64,000 bases of DNA from Trichoplax sp. H2 (Eukaryota > Placozoa > Uniplacotomia > Trichoplacea). The stretch spans positions 124,001 to 188,000 of the forward strand of contig NOWV01000006.1 in the NCBI GenBank assembly GCA_003344405.1, read 5' to 3'. Of this stretch, positions 53,420 to 64,000 are shown one piece after another. How positions within the stretch are numbered: the first letter of the stretch is position 1; each line of letters starts with the position of its first letter. The position numbers and the translations under genes were made by a program. The notes beneath the pieces were generated by a model. It made no database searches. It was not told the origin of the DNA and saw only the letters and a program-made list of their open reading frames with translations.

Positions 53420-54140
53420 AAAGTGATTAGTAATATACTGAGGACTAAACGTATATAATTATAATTATATATATATGTATATATACAGTATGTTACTATA
53501 TATAATCAATCAATCAATCTCCTTCGAAGCTCAGGTGGTTATGCAGCTGCTATTTATGATGATATTTCTTCGGAAGGATTAGCTAATCGTAGAAAATGAG
53601 ATAGATATGCCATGCGTTAAGCATAAATGCAAATCCTGTGAATAGATTTTATGGCTCTACGGAAAGTGTTTAGTAATATACTGAGGACTAAACGTATATA
53701 ATTATAATTATATATATTTATACTGTATATATACAGTATGTTACTAATATATAATCAATCAATTAGTCAATCAATCTCCTTCGAAGCTCAAGTGGTTATA
53801 CAGCTGCTATTTATAATGATATTTCTTCGGAAGGACTAACTGATAGTAGAAAATGAGATAGATATGCCATGCGTTAGGCATAAATGCAAATCATATAAAC
53901 AGATTTTATGGTTCTACGGAAGTGTTTAGCAATACGCTGAAATCGGAACTCAAGCCGTTGTGCAGCTGCTGTTTACCATGCAATAAATACTTGGATATAC
54001 AGTACTGTATACTATGCCCTTGCGTTAAGTATAAATACTAATCCTATTAACAGATTTAATTGCGCTATGGAAGTGTTTAATACTATGCTGAAAGGACTGA
54101 ATGTATGTAATATTATACATGTAATAATATCAATCAATCT
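53420..54140. repeat. Tandem array, about three and a half copies of a ~240-bp unit with AT-palindrome core
   Basis: Units start near 53425, 53670 and 53925, with a truncated one near 54080. Each has a gaagtgtttagtaatatactga block. The first two continue with aggactaaacgtatataatt, a (ta)n palindromic core ending tatacagtatgttact, then atcaatcaatct, ccttcgaagctca, a cagctgctatttat block and catgcgttaagcataaatgc. The first two copies are close to identical over long stretches, so the amplification looks recent. Confidence 0.9.
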
Positions 54141-54735
54141 CGCTCGGAGTTTAGGTCATGATGCAGTTGGTATTGATTAGGCTGTGATGCTATACTTTGC
54201 TATACTATTACCTGAACATGACTGTATTGTAATAATTTCAGTATAAAATAGGTGCGATAAAGGGTGTTGTGACTAAGCGTTGATGAGCGAATATGTTAAT
54301 GTACTGCTCGATACATTCCAGTGGATTCATACTGTATTATTATAAGACAACGCATTGGGGGTAGTGCACCACTTTCATGTTGACGCAATCGAGCTAGAAG
54401 AGCAGCAGGCTAGAAAAGCGATTTCCATGCTGCAATTTTACTTTCTTAATCATTCTCTTGGACTAGTAGGACTTATGGTGAGACTTTACTCGATTCTAAC
54501 TGGTCTCAAAATGATCAACCATTGATGTTTTAGCTTATATCGATCAATTTTCAGCTGCAGTGGCAATTAGTAGCGCCATCGCAATAATCCAAATTCGATG
54601 TGATCCACTGGTGTTACTTTTGCCATCAAGGGTAGAAAAAATACTACTGGTCTTCTGTCTACTATTTACAAATCATAAGTCTAGTCTAGACTATTCCTTT
54701 GGCTCAACTTGATCTTATTCAAAAACTGATTGAAG

Positions 54736-57700
54736 ATGGATGACCATTTTCGTATTCGAACATTCCAAAATGGAGCTTTGTATGAAGGTCATGAGGTTAG
54801 TAAACATGACAATAAGTGAGACTGCATCTTGTGAGGATAGGATCGCTTAATGAATGTTGGATATTTAATTTTATTACTTGTTATCCAAGACATTATTCGC
54901 CAGTCTTGATTAGTCATTAAGCAATGTAAATAAAGTAAAGTAAAACCTAGCTTGATACGTCCCATTTTCTGCAAAGATACTGCAAATGGATGATCGTTCG
55001 TGTATACTGTAGACTCTTGATATAGTTTAGGAGAAAGTCATAATTAATTATAATAATAATAACAGCAGCTCTAGTTTTACCGTGATAAGGTGGAATCATG
55101 CTTGCAGTGTGATCAATCTATTAAAATAAATTATTCCCATTTTTAATTCCTACGCCATAAGAAGTAACATGATATAATATACGAGTATATTTGTAGAGCA
55201 GAATCACTGTTCCCTACCGTAGTTTTTATGATATTGCATTCTCTATTCCTTTTACGGCGATGCATAGGTCTTTTACTATATCATCTCCAACAACGATCAA
55301 ACTCTCTTCCGTATGATGAAAATTGATAGACAAGTTGCTACTCAATTGTCAATCCATGTTGATGGAGTAAGTATTTATACGGTTAAATTAAGATACTGAG
55401 GCAGTAAAATACGTTATGTACGCTGTATTCCTAGCAGAAGTGTATTTACCAAGGAATGCTAGTCTTGAATAACTTTATTACTATCCTTTGCGGCCTAGTC
55501 GCATAGAGATAAATATCAATAAGCAAGGTTTTGTTGCTAGTACAACAACTTAACTTAAACTAGTACTGCTTGGCTATAGATTACTCTCATACTGATAGAC
55601 GGACTATGATAATATAATTTTGGGCTAGATTATGTAATAAAAATCAGTAGACAGTAGAGGTTATGCTGGGACGTTTTGTTGCTAGTATATTTAGTACTCA
55701 CGTATGGCATAGATTAAGAGTGCGTTTCCATTGGGATAGATATTAAAGAAATGTTATAATCAAGCTGCAACATTTTTTGCTAATAGAGTAGCCATAACGA
55801 GACTACTTTGCTGTAGTTTACTGTAGTAGGATAGATACTTGTGATAGCATCGCTTTTTTACATGATGCTATAAAATACAGGTGATTAGGCAGAACTAAAA
55901 ATTGAACTAAAATAACTATTTTTGGACTGTAGTCTAGTTATTATATCGGTACTTCTGTAGCAACTTCCAGTAGCTCTTACGCTTATATACGTATAGTATA
56001 GTATTAAGAGTACAATTACACATACGAACAAATGAATATACAGTATGTCAAAATGTAGGCTAGATTTTGTTGCAAATAAAATGATCTCAACTTTACTGAT
56101 GACTCTATTTTACGATGCTGTAACTGTCATTATTGTAGCAAAATAATGCTGGCTATATTACGCAATAGAGTTGTAAAATTGAGTGATCAGGTAGAACTAA
56201 AATAGAACTAATTGTAATTAGCTGCAATAATTACTTACGCGTGTACGTTTACACTGCATTGATGACTATATAAAGCCTTCACGAGAATTAATTATCTTTG
56301 TACTCATATTAGATGATTTATAATGCTAAAGAAGTGAACACCAAATTAAAACTCTTTTACGAAAAAAGCCATCGCAATGGAGGTGCTGTGCGCCATGTTA
56401 CCTCTACTTATGGCTTATTAGGTAATGAATGTTAGAATTGACAGAACTCTCTGAAACAGTGTTTTACATACCTCTTGATGGATGTTGCTAACAACTACAT
56501 GGATTGTTACTCATAATCTGACAAAAGTTTTGTAGAGTGAAAGCTACATTTCTAGAAATTAGTCTTGTAGAACGATTTCAATTAACATAATAGTATGTTT
56601 TTGGTTTCTAATAGGCTTTGTCAGATTTCTGGAAGGTTATTATATTATAGTGATTACAAAAAGGGCTTGGTAAGTTGTTACAATTTGAGGACCATAAAAC
56701 AAATTTATCAACTACCATAGCTTAATTATTATATAAAAACTTTCTTAATAAAGTGCATTTTCGCTCTTTTGCACAAAATACACTTTAGTGTTGCAACCAT
56801 TGGTGGTCATTATGTTTATTGTGTTGCTGATACTAAAATGGTCTATATACCTACCGATCAACGTAATAATCGCTCTGAAGAGACGAAGTTCGTTTATTTT
56901 TCAGTTAATTTCATGTCTTCAACAATAATTCAAGTTTGTGCTTTGTGATTGAATATTTGAAACTGAACTATTTTATCACGTCATGTTTACGTAATAGATA
57001 TCGTAAAGCGTTTCAAGATATTGATTTATCCAGCAACTTTTATTTTAGGTACATCTTAATGAATAGCATATAGGGAAAACTATTTAAATTATATGTTTCC
57101 TTTGTAAAATTGATTACTGCAATACAATTCATCCGCTATCTACTGTTTTCTTGTACTTACTAAATATCGATCATCTCAGTTATAGCTATGATATTACCAG
57201 GACCTTACAATACAACATGACTGCATCAAAGTTAAACGCTGATCCATCAAGAACTGCAGAAAGCGAGCATGTACCGTGTTCTAAATTTATCTGGAATAAG
57301 TACTTATTATCAGGCATAGAGCACAAGCTTCATCCTGATTGGATTCTCCATGTTATTCACGGCTTTGTAGCTCAATCAGGTAAAGTTGATTATTATTTTA
57401 TTGAAATTTTGCTAAGGTAATGATATTGACGGTAAAAGTTATTAAGATGATGTCGCTTGCGTCCATGTAATGTTTTAGATATTTCTATATATGGCCGTTC
57501 AATATATGTAACCCTTATCGCACGTAGATCCAGAAAATATGCAGGTACAAGATTTTTAAAAAGAGGAATGAATGATGAGGCAAGTTGGCAGTCTTCAACT
57601 TAATTTATTATATTAAATATGAATAGCTCTGCTACAGCTATTGATGATGGCGTCTTAATTGCTAGATAAAATATTATATCCTGTTAGGGTGATGTAGCCA

Positions 57701-60700
57701 ATGACGTCGAAACGGAACAGATTGTTTTCGATACCATTGTAACGTCTCTGCAAAGTGGCCGATTCACATCGTATGTACAGCTACGTGCTTCCGTTCCTGC
57801 ATATTGGTCACAGGTAGCAAAAAATTGCGTAGTGTTTAAAGATAATTCGTAATTGTTTGCTAGACGTAAAAGTACCTGCGACATGTAACAATGTTAAATG
57901 CTCGTTTCAAACCTACTGTAGGTATATTCTGGGATGGCTCCTAAGCCACCAATATCTGGTAAGGAGTTGTTGATATTGCGCGATTTACGTGTGCGTAATA
58001 CAGTGATCGTATGTTTGTTATATAGTTAGTTATCGATATTGTATATGGAATAAAAGCTGCAGCGGTACTAATGCTCGTTAGAGTATGATATTCGTATTTG
58101 TTGACTGTATAACGATATATAGAACTATTTTTATTATAAATCTATGCAGTGGATAGAGTAGATCCTTATGCAGTAGCTGCTGGACACCATTTCAATTTCT
58201 GTTTAAAACACTACGGAGCTCCAGTAGTTGTTTTGAACCTCGTCAAGGTAGGGGTTCTTTGATATCTGAACAAGTGGTATGAATACTAACCTGCCTGTAC
58301 ATATTGAATTGGTATTTCTAGAAAAAGGATAAAAAGCCTTTTGAGTCACTATTGAGTAATGAACTAGAAACTACGATCGAATATTTAAATCAATTTCTGC
58401 CCAATGAGCATAAAATACAATACGTAGCTTGGGATATGTCGCGTGTATCTAAACGGTATGTTAGTATAACTTTAAGTTCATCAGTTTCTAAAAGTTTTAT
58501 GTACTATCATTTTATTGTACTAAGAGATATCTGGCTGTCGAAACGACAGCTTGGTCGGTTTTGAGTATATGTAATTTGTTGTCGTTTATTATTTAGGAAG
58601 GATGGGGCCGTTATTTCTTGGTTGGAAAAATTTGCTGAAGAAGTAATCAGAGTTAAAATTGTTTATTTCAACAAAACTTGGCCATGATTATAAATCGTGA
58701 TATAAAAATGTTCCATTACTGTATCATTACCGATCTAGTCTATCAAAAAAACCGGTTTCTTCCATAGTGGACCTCAACTTCACTTTCATAAGATGCTTGG
58801 TGATAGTTTGTAAGTTTGAGTATCTATACCTAAAAAAATTGAAAGTTACCGTGCATATTTTTAATTAAGCGTTATACAATCGAAATTTCAATGTTATTTA
58901 GGAAGAGCCAATATGGTCATGGATATTCAGATTCAGGCTGTTTACAGGTGAAACATTAACTAGACTATTTAATAACTTGTAATAAATTGGTTATGTTTAA
59001 CTTGAATATATTGATTATGTTTAACTTGAACTATTGCATTCATTGTGTAATTGAATAGACTGGTGTTTTACGGCTAAATTGCGTGGACTGTTTGGATAGA
59101 ACGAATACAGCGCAGTTTATGATTGGAAAAATAATTCTTGCAGTACAGTTGTATTCTTTAGGTATCTTGGATAGTTTAGATATCCAATTTGAAACCCCAG
59201 CGGTCAAGTACGTAGGAATCTACATTAACTATATTTGTAACAATCATTTCTAATATTTTGCTTGATATTTATGATAGATTACTGGAAGAATTATATGAAT
59301 CACAAGGAGATACACTTGCCTTGCAATACGGCGGTTCACAATTGGTTCACAGGTACGATTTGGGCTATATTTCAGTATGCTATTATGATAGAGTGATCTT
59401 ATCATTCAAAATGTGATCAAGGATCGTATCTAGTTTCTTTATTCAATTCATTTCAATATGATCCTATTTAAGGATACGATCGTACAGGAAAGTTTCGCGT
59501 TGGTCTTCTCGCTCTAAGGACATTTTACAGTCTATTTCAAGATATTACAGTAATTCATTCACAGGTAAACGATTTATTGGATTGCTTGTAATTTATTACA
59601 GAATATTTATCTTACGGTATCTGCACTTACAATACTTACATATTACTTACAGATGTCGAAAAACAGAATTCTATCAATTTATTTTTGGGAATATACAGAC
59701 CATGGGAAGAAACCGAAAGTTTATGGGATCTACGTAGTGACTACCACCTTCATAACAAGCCCAAAAAGAAATCATATGCCGTTATTATTAGGTTTAAATT
59801 AATAATTATAAATTGGATTTGCTTCCATTCGCTGTCATTAAGCTATCGATTTTGTTAGATGATAAAAATGGATTAACCTTATCCGATTACTTCTTACAGT
59901 TATACTCAATGGCTTGAAAGAGAAGTCTTTGATTACTTGCCATATCCATATGGAATGAGTAAGACAGTTACTTTTATACCATTACATTTTTGTCGATACT
60001 GTAATTTAAATAATAAGCTCTTTTAATAATACCTGTATTCATGTCAAGCTAACGTTTAATATACCTTTCTAGAGTTTTTTCGAAAAATTGAGAAGCGTAA
60101 AGATAAAAGCGAAAAATATGACCTGTTTTATGAATTTTATCGACCTTTCAGTTATACTTCCTTGGAATGGTGCTGGGGAAATTATATCTTTTCTACTCGC
60201 AAGTAAGTTAAAAATTCTAAATTATACGTACCATTTCTCAGTTTGTCGCCGTCAACTGACGCTCTTTTTTGAATTAGTCCTCTACTAATACTGGTTACGA
60301 TAAAATTACACTGCAATTGTTAGGACTTTCGCGCCGCCTTCAGTAGTTGACCCACACCCGTTTACTGCTTATGCTAGTACTAAGCCAGTTGTTAAAGGGT
60401 AAGATGATATGAACCATAATTGAATTGAAGACTATCTGCATATTAGCATTTATCAGTATTATGTCTGTATTTGGAAACGCGTTCGTAGCAAATATAAGAT
60501 TGCTCCTCGAAATGTTGCTGGAACTCCATCACTGATTGATGAGGAAGGTAGTAGTGATGAAGATGGAAGAATCAGTAGCGACGAAGAATCTAAACCAATG
60601 CCTACATCTGCAACTAGAGATAGTGTCCGCCATCGAGATCATACAGCAAGTTTGCAGGTAAATAGTTTTTTGGAATTGCATAACGATATTTGATGTTTTC

Positions 60701-61282
60701 TTTAAAAGTGCTTACATTGTTATTATATGTTTTGCATAGAGAACGCCATCATTGAACAAGAAAGATTTATATGAAGCGGAATTACAGGAACTACCACCCA
60801 AAGATGTGTCGGAAATGGAAAGGTGAATTTTACTTAATATAATTTATGCACCTTCTGGACTAGCCGTAGATACTGTGGACTGCTCATTAAAATGTACTTC
60901 TTATGATTTGCCCACAACTTTACGTCAGTTCTGTCTTGATATGCTGCTTAACTAAATTCTATCACTTTGTCTAATCTTATACTTATTGTAGGTACATTCA
61001 CGTTGAAAATTTCATAAGTGCTACGCCTTTGGGTGATTCGGCATTGGAAGGCTCCTACACCAAGTATATAAATATTTTTTATAATTCTAAGACTTGATAA
61101 TGTTAATATTGACTATATCAATGGATTTACTCTCAACTAGGATTACAGAAAAATATGAACCGCACTGTGACCTCCATGATATTGTCGATCCCGATTCCTT
61201 TAAAGCCTTTAAAATAGCGTGCGATATTGGTGTAAATGATCAACAAGGACCCTGTACCTTAGTTACAAATAAATATCAGTGA
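54736..61282 (+). CDS. FIG4: FIG4, SAC-domain phosphoinositide 5-phosphatase
   Basis: Phosphatase that removes the 5-phosphate of PI(3,5)P2 on endolysosomes, in complex with VAC14 and PIKFYVE. Exon 1 (54736-54795) ends with LYEGHE and joins in phase to 55268-55366 ([16 protein letters not shown]). Further exons: 56313-56421, 56615-56669, 56789-56887, 56998-57048, 57180-57379, 57479-57579, 57688-57813, 57922-57958, then about a dozen more to 61141-61282. FIG4 signatures: [97 protein letters not shown] and [13 protein letters not shown]. The catalytic P-loop CVDCLDRTN lies in exon 59059-59161 with the CX5R pattern complete. An acidic linker ([15 protein letters not shown]) follows the phosphatase domain. 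The C-terminal tail is not recognisably like the vertebrate one. The intron after 57579 uses a GC donor. Confidence 0.95.
55850..56225. repeat. Imperfect direct repeat in FIG4 intron 2
   Basis: Blocks near 55860-55915 and 56165-56215 share taaaata(c/g)aggtgat(t)aggcagaactaaaa and gaactaaaataa, about 300 bp apart. A gctagattatgtaataaaa / gctagattttgttgcaaataaaa pair near 55624 and 56069 suggests the repeat unit is longer than these matches. The whole lies between the exons at 55268-55366 and 56313-56421. Confidence 0.5.
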
Positions 61283-61872
61283 ATTCTAGTACTGTAGGGT
61301 GTTTAATGTGTCATAATCTAGTACTGTATATTGCTTTGTACATTATATGAGATAGCTACAGGTATCATTTGCACATTATCACAAACTGTGGCCAAAAGTT
61401 ATAATTATTTATTGATCTCTTTGTAAAATTTACTCTATGTATATGACAGCATACTTGCGTAATTCGTATAAATATTATGTGATTCATTACTTTGCGTACG
61501 CGTATTAAAGCGGATATTTGCTAATAGGTATATGAAGCCGCACAAGTTATTATTCTTATAGTATTACCATTAGTAATTTTACTGTAGTATGTGTATTGTA
61601 TCATCAGACAAATAAAGATAATCTAATGCCAAATTTGTCTTCAGCAATTAATTCTGTCGGTTAATTCAAATTACTTGAACCGCTCCGGAAGATTTCATAG
61701 AATTAAAAACTAGAAATATCTGCTTGGTAACTGTTTAACTTGTACGATATCTTATAAATATTTATGACATCGATCATAAAATTATAACACATAATTGCTA
61801 ATTATTCAAATTAATAACATCGAATAAAATCGTAGATTTCGTAATATAATAATTTACAATCATTTCGTCGTC
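61283..61872. other. Convergent intergenic region
   Basis: Short AT-rich spacer between the FIG4 stop and the GUF1 stop. An aataaa signal on the plus strand near 61611 could end the FIG4 transcript. Nothing else is seen. Confidence 0.5.
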
Positions 61873-63637
61873 CTATCTTTTCAGTACAGCCAGGAAGGCT
61901 TCTTTAGGAACTTCTATTTTACCAATCATTTTTAGCCTGCTTTTACCTTCTTTTTGGCGTTTGAGTAATTTCAATTTTCGAGTAATATCGCCACCGTACT
62001 GCGTTGATGATATGAATTTAGCAAATCGACGTTATTATATATAAAAGCATTTATTTAATGACAATAGGCTAATGAATATGCGGTTTACTTTTGATATTAA
62101 AACCACAAAAATCTACTTACACATTTTGCTGTCACATCCTTTCGAACAGCTCTAATCCTAATATAGTAATAACATAATTAGGCTTATTATAATTTCTTAT
62201 TGATTACTAGCCGGATCTGCTCACTACGACATACTAATGATCAGTCAGACTTATAATACAGCAATAGATACTTGAAGACATATATGTACGTTACTCATCT
62301 GTCAATAACTTACACTTAAAAAGTAAGAGGGCTACTAAGAAACAGTAATAATTGGAAGATGAAATAGCAGTATGCCACCTATCACTCTGTTACGTACTGT
62401 GTTATGTAAATGATCTGTATCGGACTGCTGTATTATTCTTACATACTATCGGAACTAGAAATCGTTCACAATTTATGGGCTAATCAAACGGGTTAGATTG
62501 AAGGATAGCATCGCTTACGGTAATGAGCTTATACATTGTATTCTTGCACAGAAATTTACAAAATATACAGAACTTACGTCTCTCGTGCTACCACTTTGCC
62601 TCTAATTGTAGCTTGAATCGCAACTTCGTATAGTTGTCTAAGCAAAAATTTTAAATTTATGGACGAATAAGAGAATCCATTCTGAAGCTCAAAAGAATAT
62701 TTATAGATGCAAATCATTATAATTAGCTATACCTTGGGATTGCCTCCTTCAGTTTTTGACATACTTGTTTACCCGTAATACGAGCCTTTTCCTCATGTAC
62801 TACCGTTGTTAAAGCATCTACAGGAGTTCCGTTTAGTAGTATCTCCATCTGTATATTTTGCAATTACAATATTTCAACATGAACTCATATAGCGATGAAT
62901 CTTGTAAGCTATTTTATTATTTCGCACCTTAGCTAGAGTAGCCGATCTATAACCATGATCTTCATAATCAAAGCTGAATCACGAATTAAGAGAGAATACA
63001 GAAAGAGAAATGTAAAGATTAGATTGTTTCGATTTCAAGTAAATAAAACATCCTTTTCCTAGCGCATGAATAATATTGAAGAAGTCATCGATAGTATTTA
63101 ATTTTTGGGGTAAATTTTTCCTTGTTACCTTGCATAACCGGATGTAAGCGATTTTAATTGATCATAGAAATCAATTACAATCTCGTGTAAAGGTAAAATG
63201 TATTTTAACATTACTCTCGTTTCATCGATATAGGAAATATTTACTTGTTGCCCTCTTTTACTCTAAAAGGAAATATAACAATCAGGAACGAATTAGTATA
63301 CCATTGAAAATATAGTAGACAGATTACTGATATTTTTGCCAATTGAGTAGCAATTCTTATCAGATTCGCATCGCGAAACCTGGCATAAATTCAGCATTTT
63401 CCCCATATATTTATCCGGAAATATGATAGTTCCCATCACCACTGGCTCGAGATATTCTACAACCTGAGCGATATCTGGAAACTATGATGAAATATCAAGT
63501 ATGTAATGTTGATTAGTAATGGAATATTGCAATGCGTGGTTATCATGACATCAGGTAGAATATTAAATAATGGGAAACGTTAAAAACCTGTGAGGGCGTG
63601 GTTATAACCATTTCTTCGTGTTCTTTACGTAAAATGG
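61873..63637 (-). CDS. GUF1: GUF1 / EF4 (LepA) C-terminal part, continues beyond the right edge
   Basis: Translational GTPase of the LepA/EF4 family. Eukaryotic GUF1 is mitochondrial and acts on the mitoribosome. Only the C-terminal half is in view; the GTPase domain lies past base 64000. Exons include 63588-63637 ([11 protein letters not shown]), about 63376-63480 ([25 protein letters not shown]), about 63130-63260 ([33 protein letters not shown]), about 62930-62975 (FDYEDHGYR), about 62745-62850 ([18 protein letters not shown]), 62578-62637 ([13 protein letters not shown]), 62121-62158 ([11 protein letters not shown]) and 61873-61998 ([19 protein letters not shown], ending [12 protein letters not shown] and stop). 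The last three join in phase. The YGGDITRK motif and the VPKEAF ending are diagnostic of the LepA C-terminal domain. The sequence from 63638 to 64000 appears to be intron. Confidence 0.95.
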
Positions 63638-64000
63638 CTGTAGTAAAATTTTAAAATTATGTTAGCGATCATAACCGATAACTGCAGATTTGAAATAAAA
63701 TAAAACAAAAATATATTTATTAGAGATCATTGAAATCTGCGATATTCTCGTACTATACTATTATAATTTATAAATCGCATATAGCTATAAAACTGCAATC
63801 CAGGACAAATAATAATATGCATTTTTTTATATTAAAGTAACCACTGATGCTTGGTCGCTACGTAGGAAATAATAAATAATTAAATGACGTAAGTATTATC
63901 CAAGATACCATTAATTAAACAAGATTGTAAATATTTTCTTAAATTGTGTCTATAAGATATTTATACATGCATATCTGTACTTGCCCTTGAACGGAACATT

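Larger units (their letters stand above)
44014..54735. other. Repeat-rich gene desert
   Basis: About 10.7 kb with no supportable gene. Open frames at 48539-48769, 49974-50231, 51227-51448 and 51572-51799 (70-85 codons, all +) have no recognised motif, and I could not extend them by splicing. Much of the region is made of unrelated degenerate tandem arrays listed below. The left end should contain the promoter of the APAF1-like gene and the right end that of FIG4. Confidence 0.55.

Overview
The window looks like nuclear DNA from an early-branching animal, most plausibly a placozoan of the Trichoplax type. This is inferred from AT-rich sequence, short exons joined by GT-AG introns with gtaagt-like donors, compact intergenic spaces, and a gene set typical of animals. 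Species assignment is inference; no marker gene is present. Genes were rebuilt by translating exons and checking that the reading phase carries across each junction. Proteins were identified by recalled family motifs, not by a search.

Layout. (1) 675-9955 (+): a TEX11/SPO22/ZIP4-like meiosis gene. (2) 11125-13439 (-): a tail-anchored UBE2J1-type ubiquitin-conjugating enzyme, first exon not found. (3) 13440-17347: divergent intergenic region holding a triplicated repeat. (4) 17348-20074 (+): complete 10-exon PEX7, the PTS2 peroxisomal import receptor. (5) 21157-28706 (-): a gene whose C-terminal half is a JIP3/JIP4 (SPAG9)-type beta-propeller, joined in phase to an unrecognised N-terminal half with a possible CARD-like helical domain. 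(6) 28707-34233: no confident gene. (7) 34234-44013 (-): an APAF1-like protein with a death domain instead of a CARD, then NB-ARC and a propeller. (8) 44014-54735: a 10.7-kb gene desert made largely of several different degenerate tandem-repeat arrays. (9) 54736-61282 (+): FIG4, the SAC-domain phosphoinositide phosphatase. (10) 61873 to the right edge (-): the C-terminal part of GUF1 (mitochondrial EF4/LepA).

The genes do not form a pathway; neighbours are ordinary housekeeping or signalling genes in alternating orientation. The points most worth following are the death-domain APAF1-like protein, the adjacent death-fold-plus-JIP-propeller candidate on the same strand, two GC-AG introns (in the APAF1-like gene and in FIG4), and the repeat-filled desert. 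Exon coordinates are hand-derived and may be off by a few bases.
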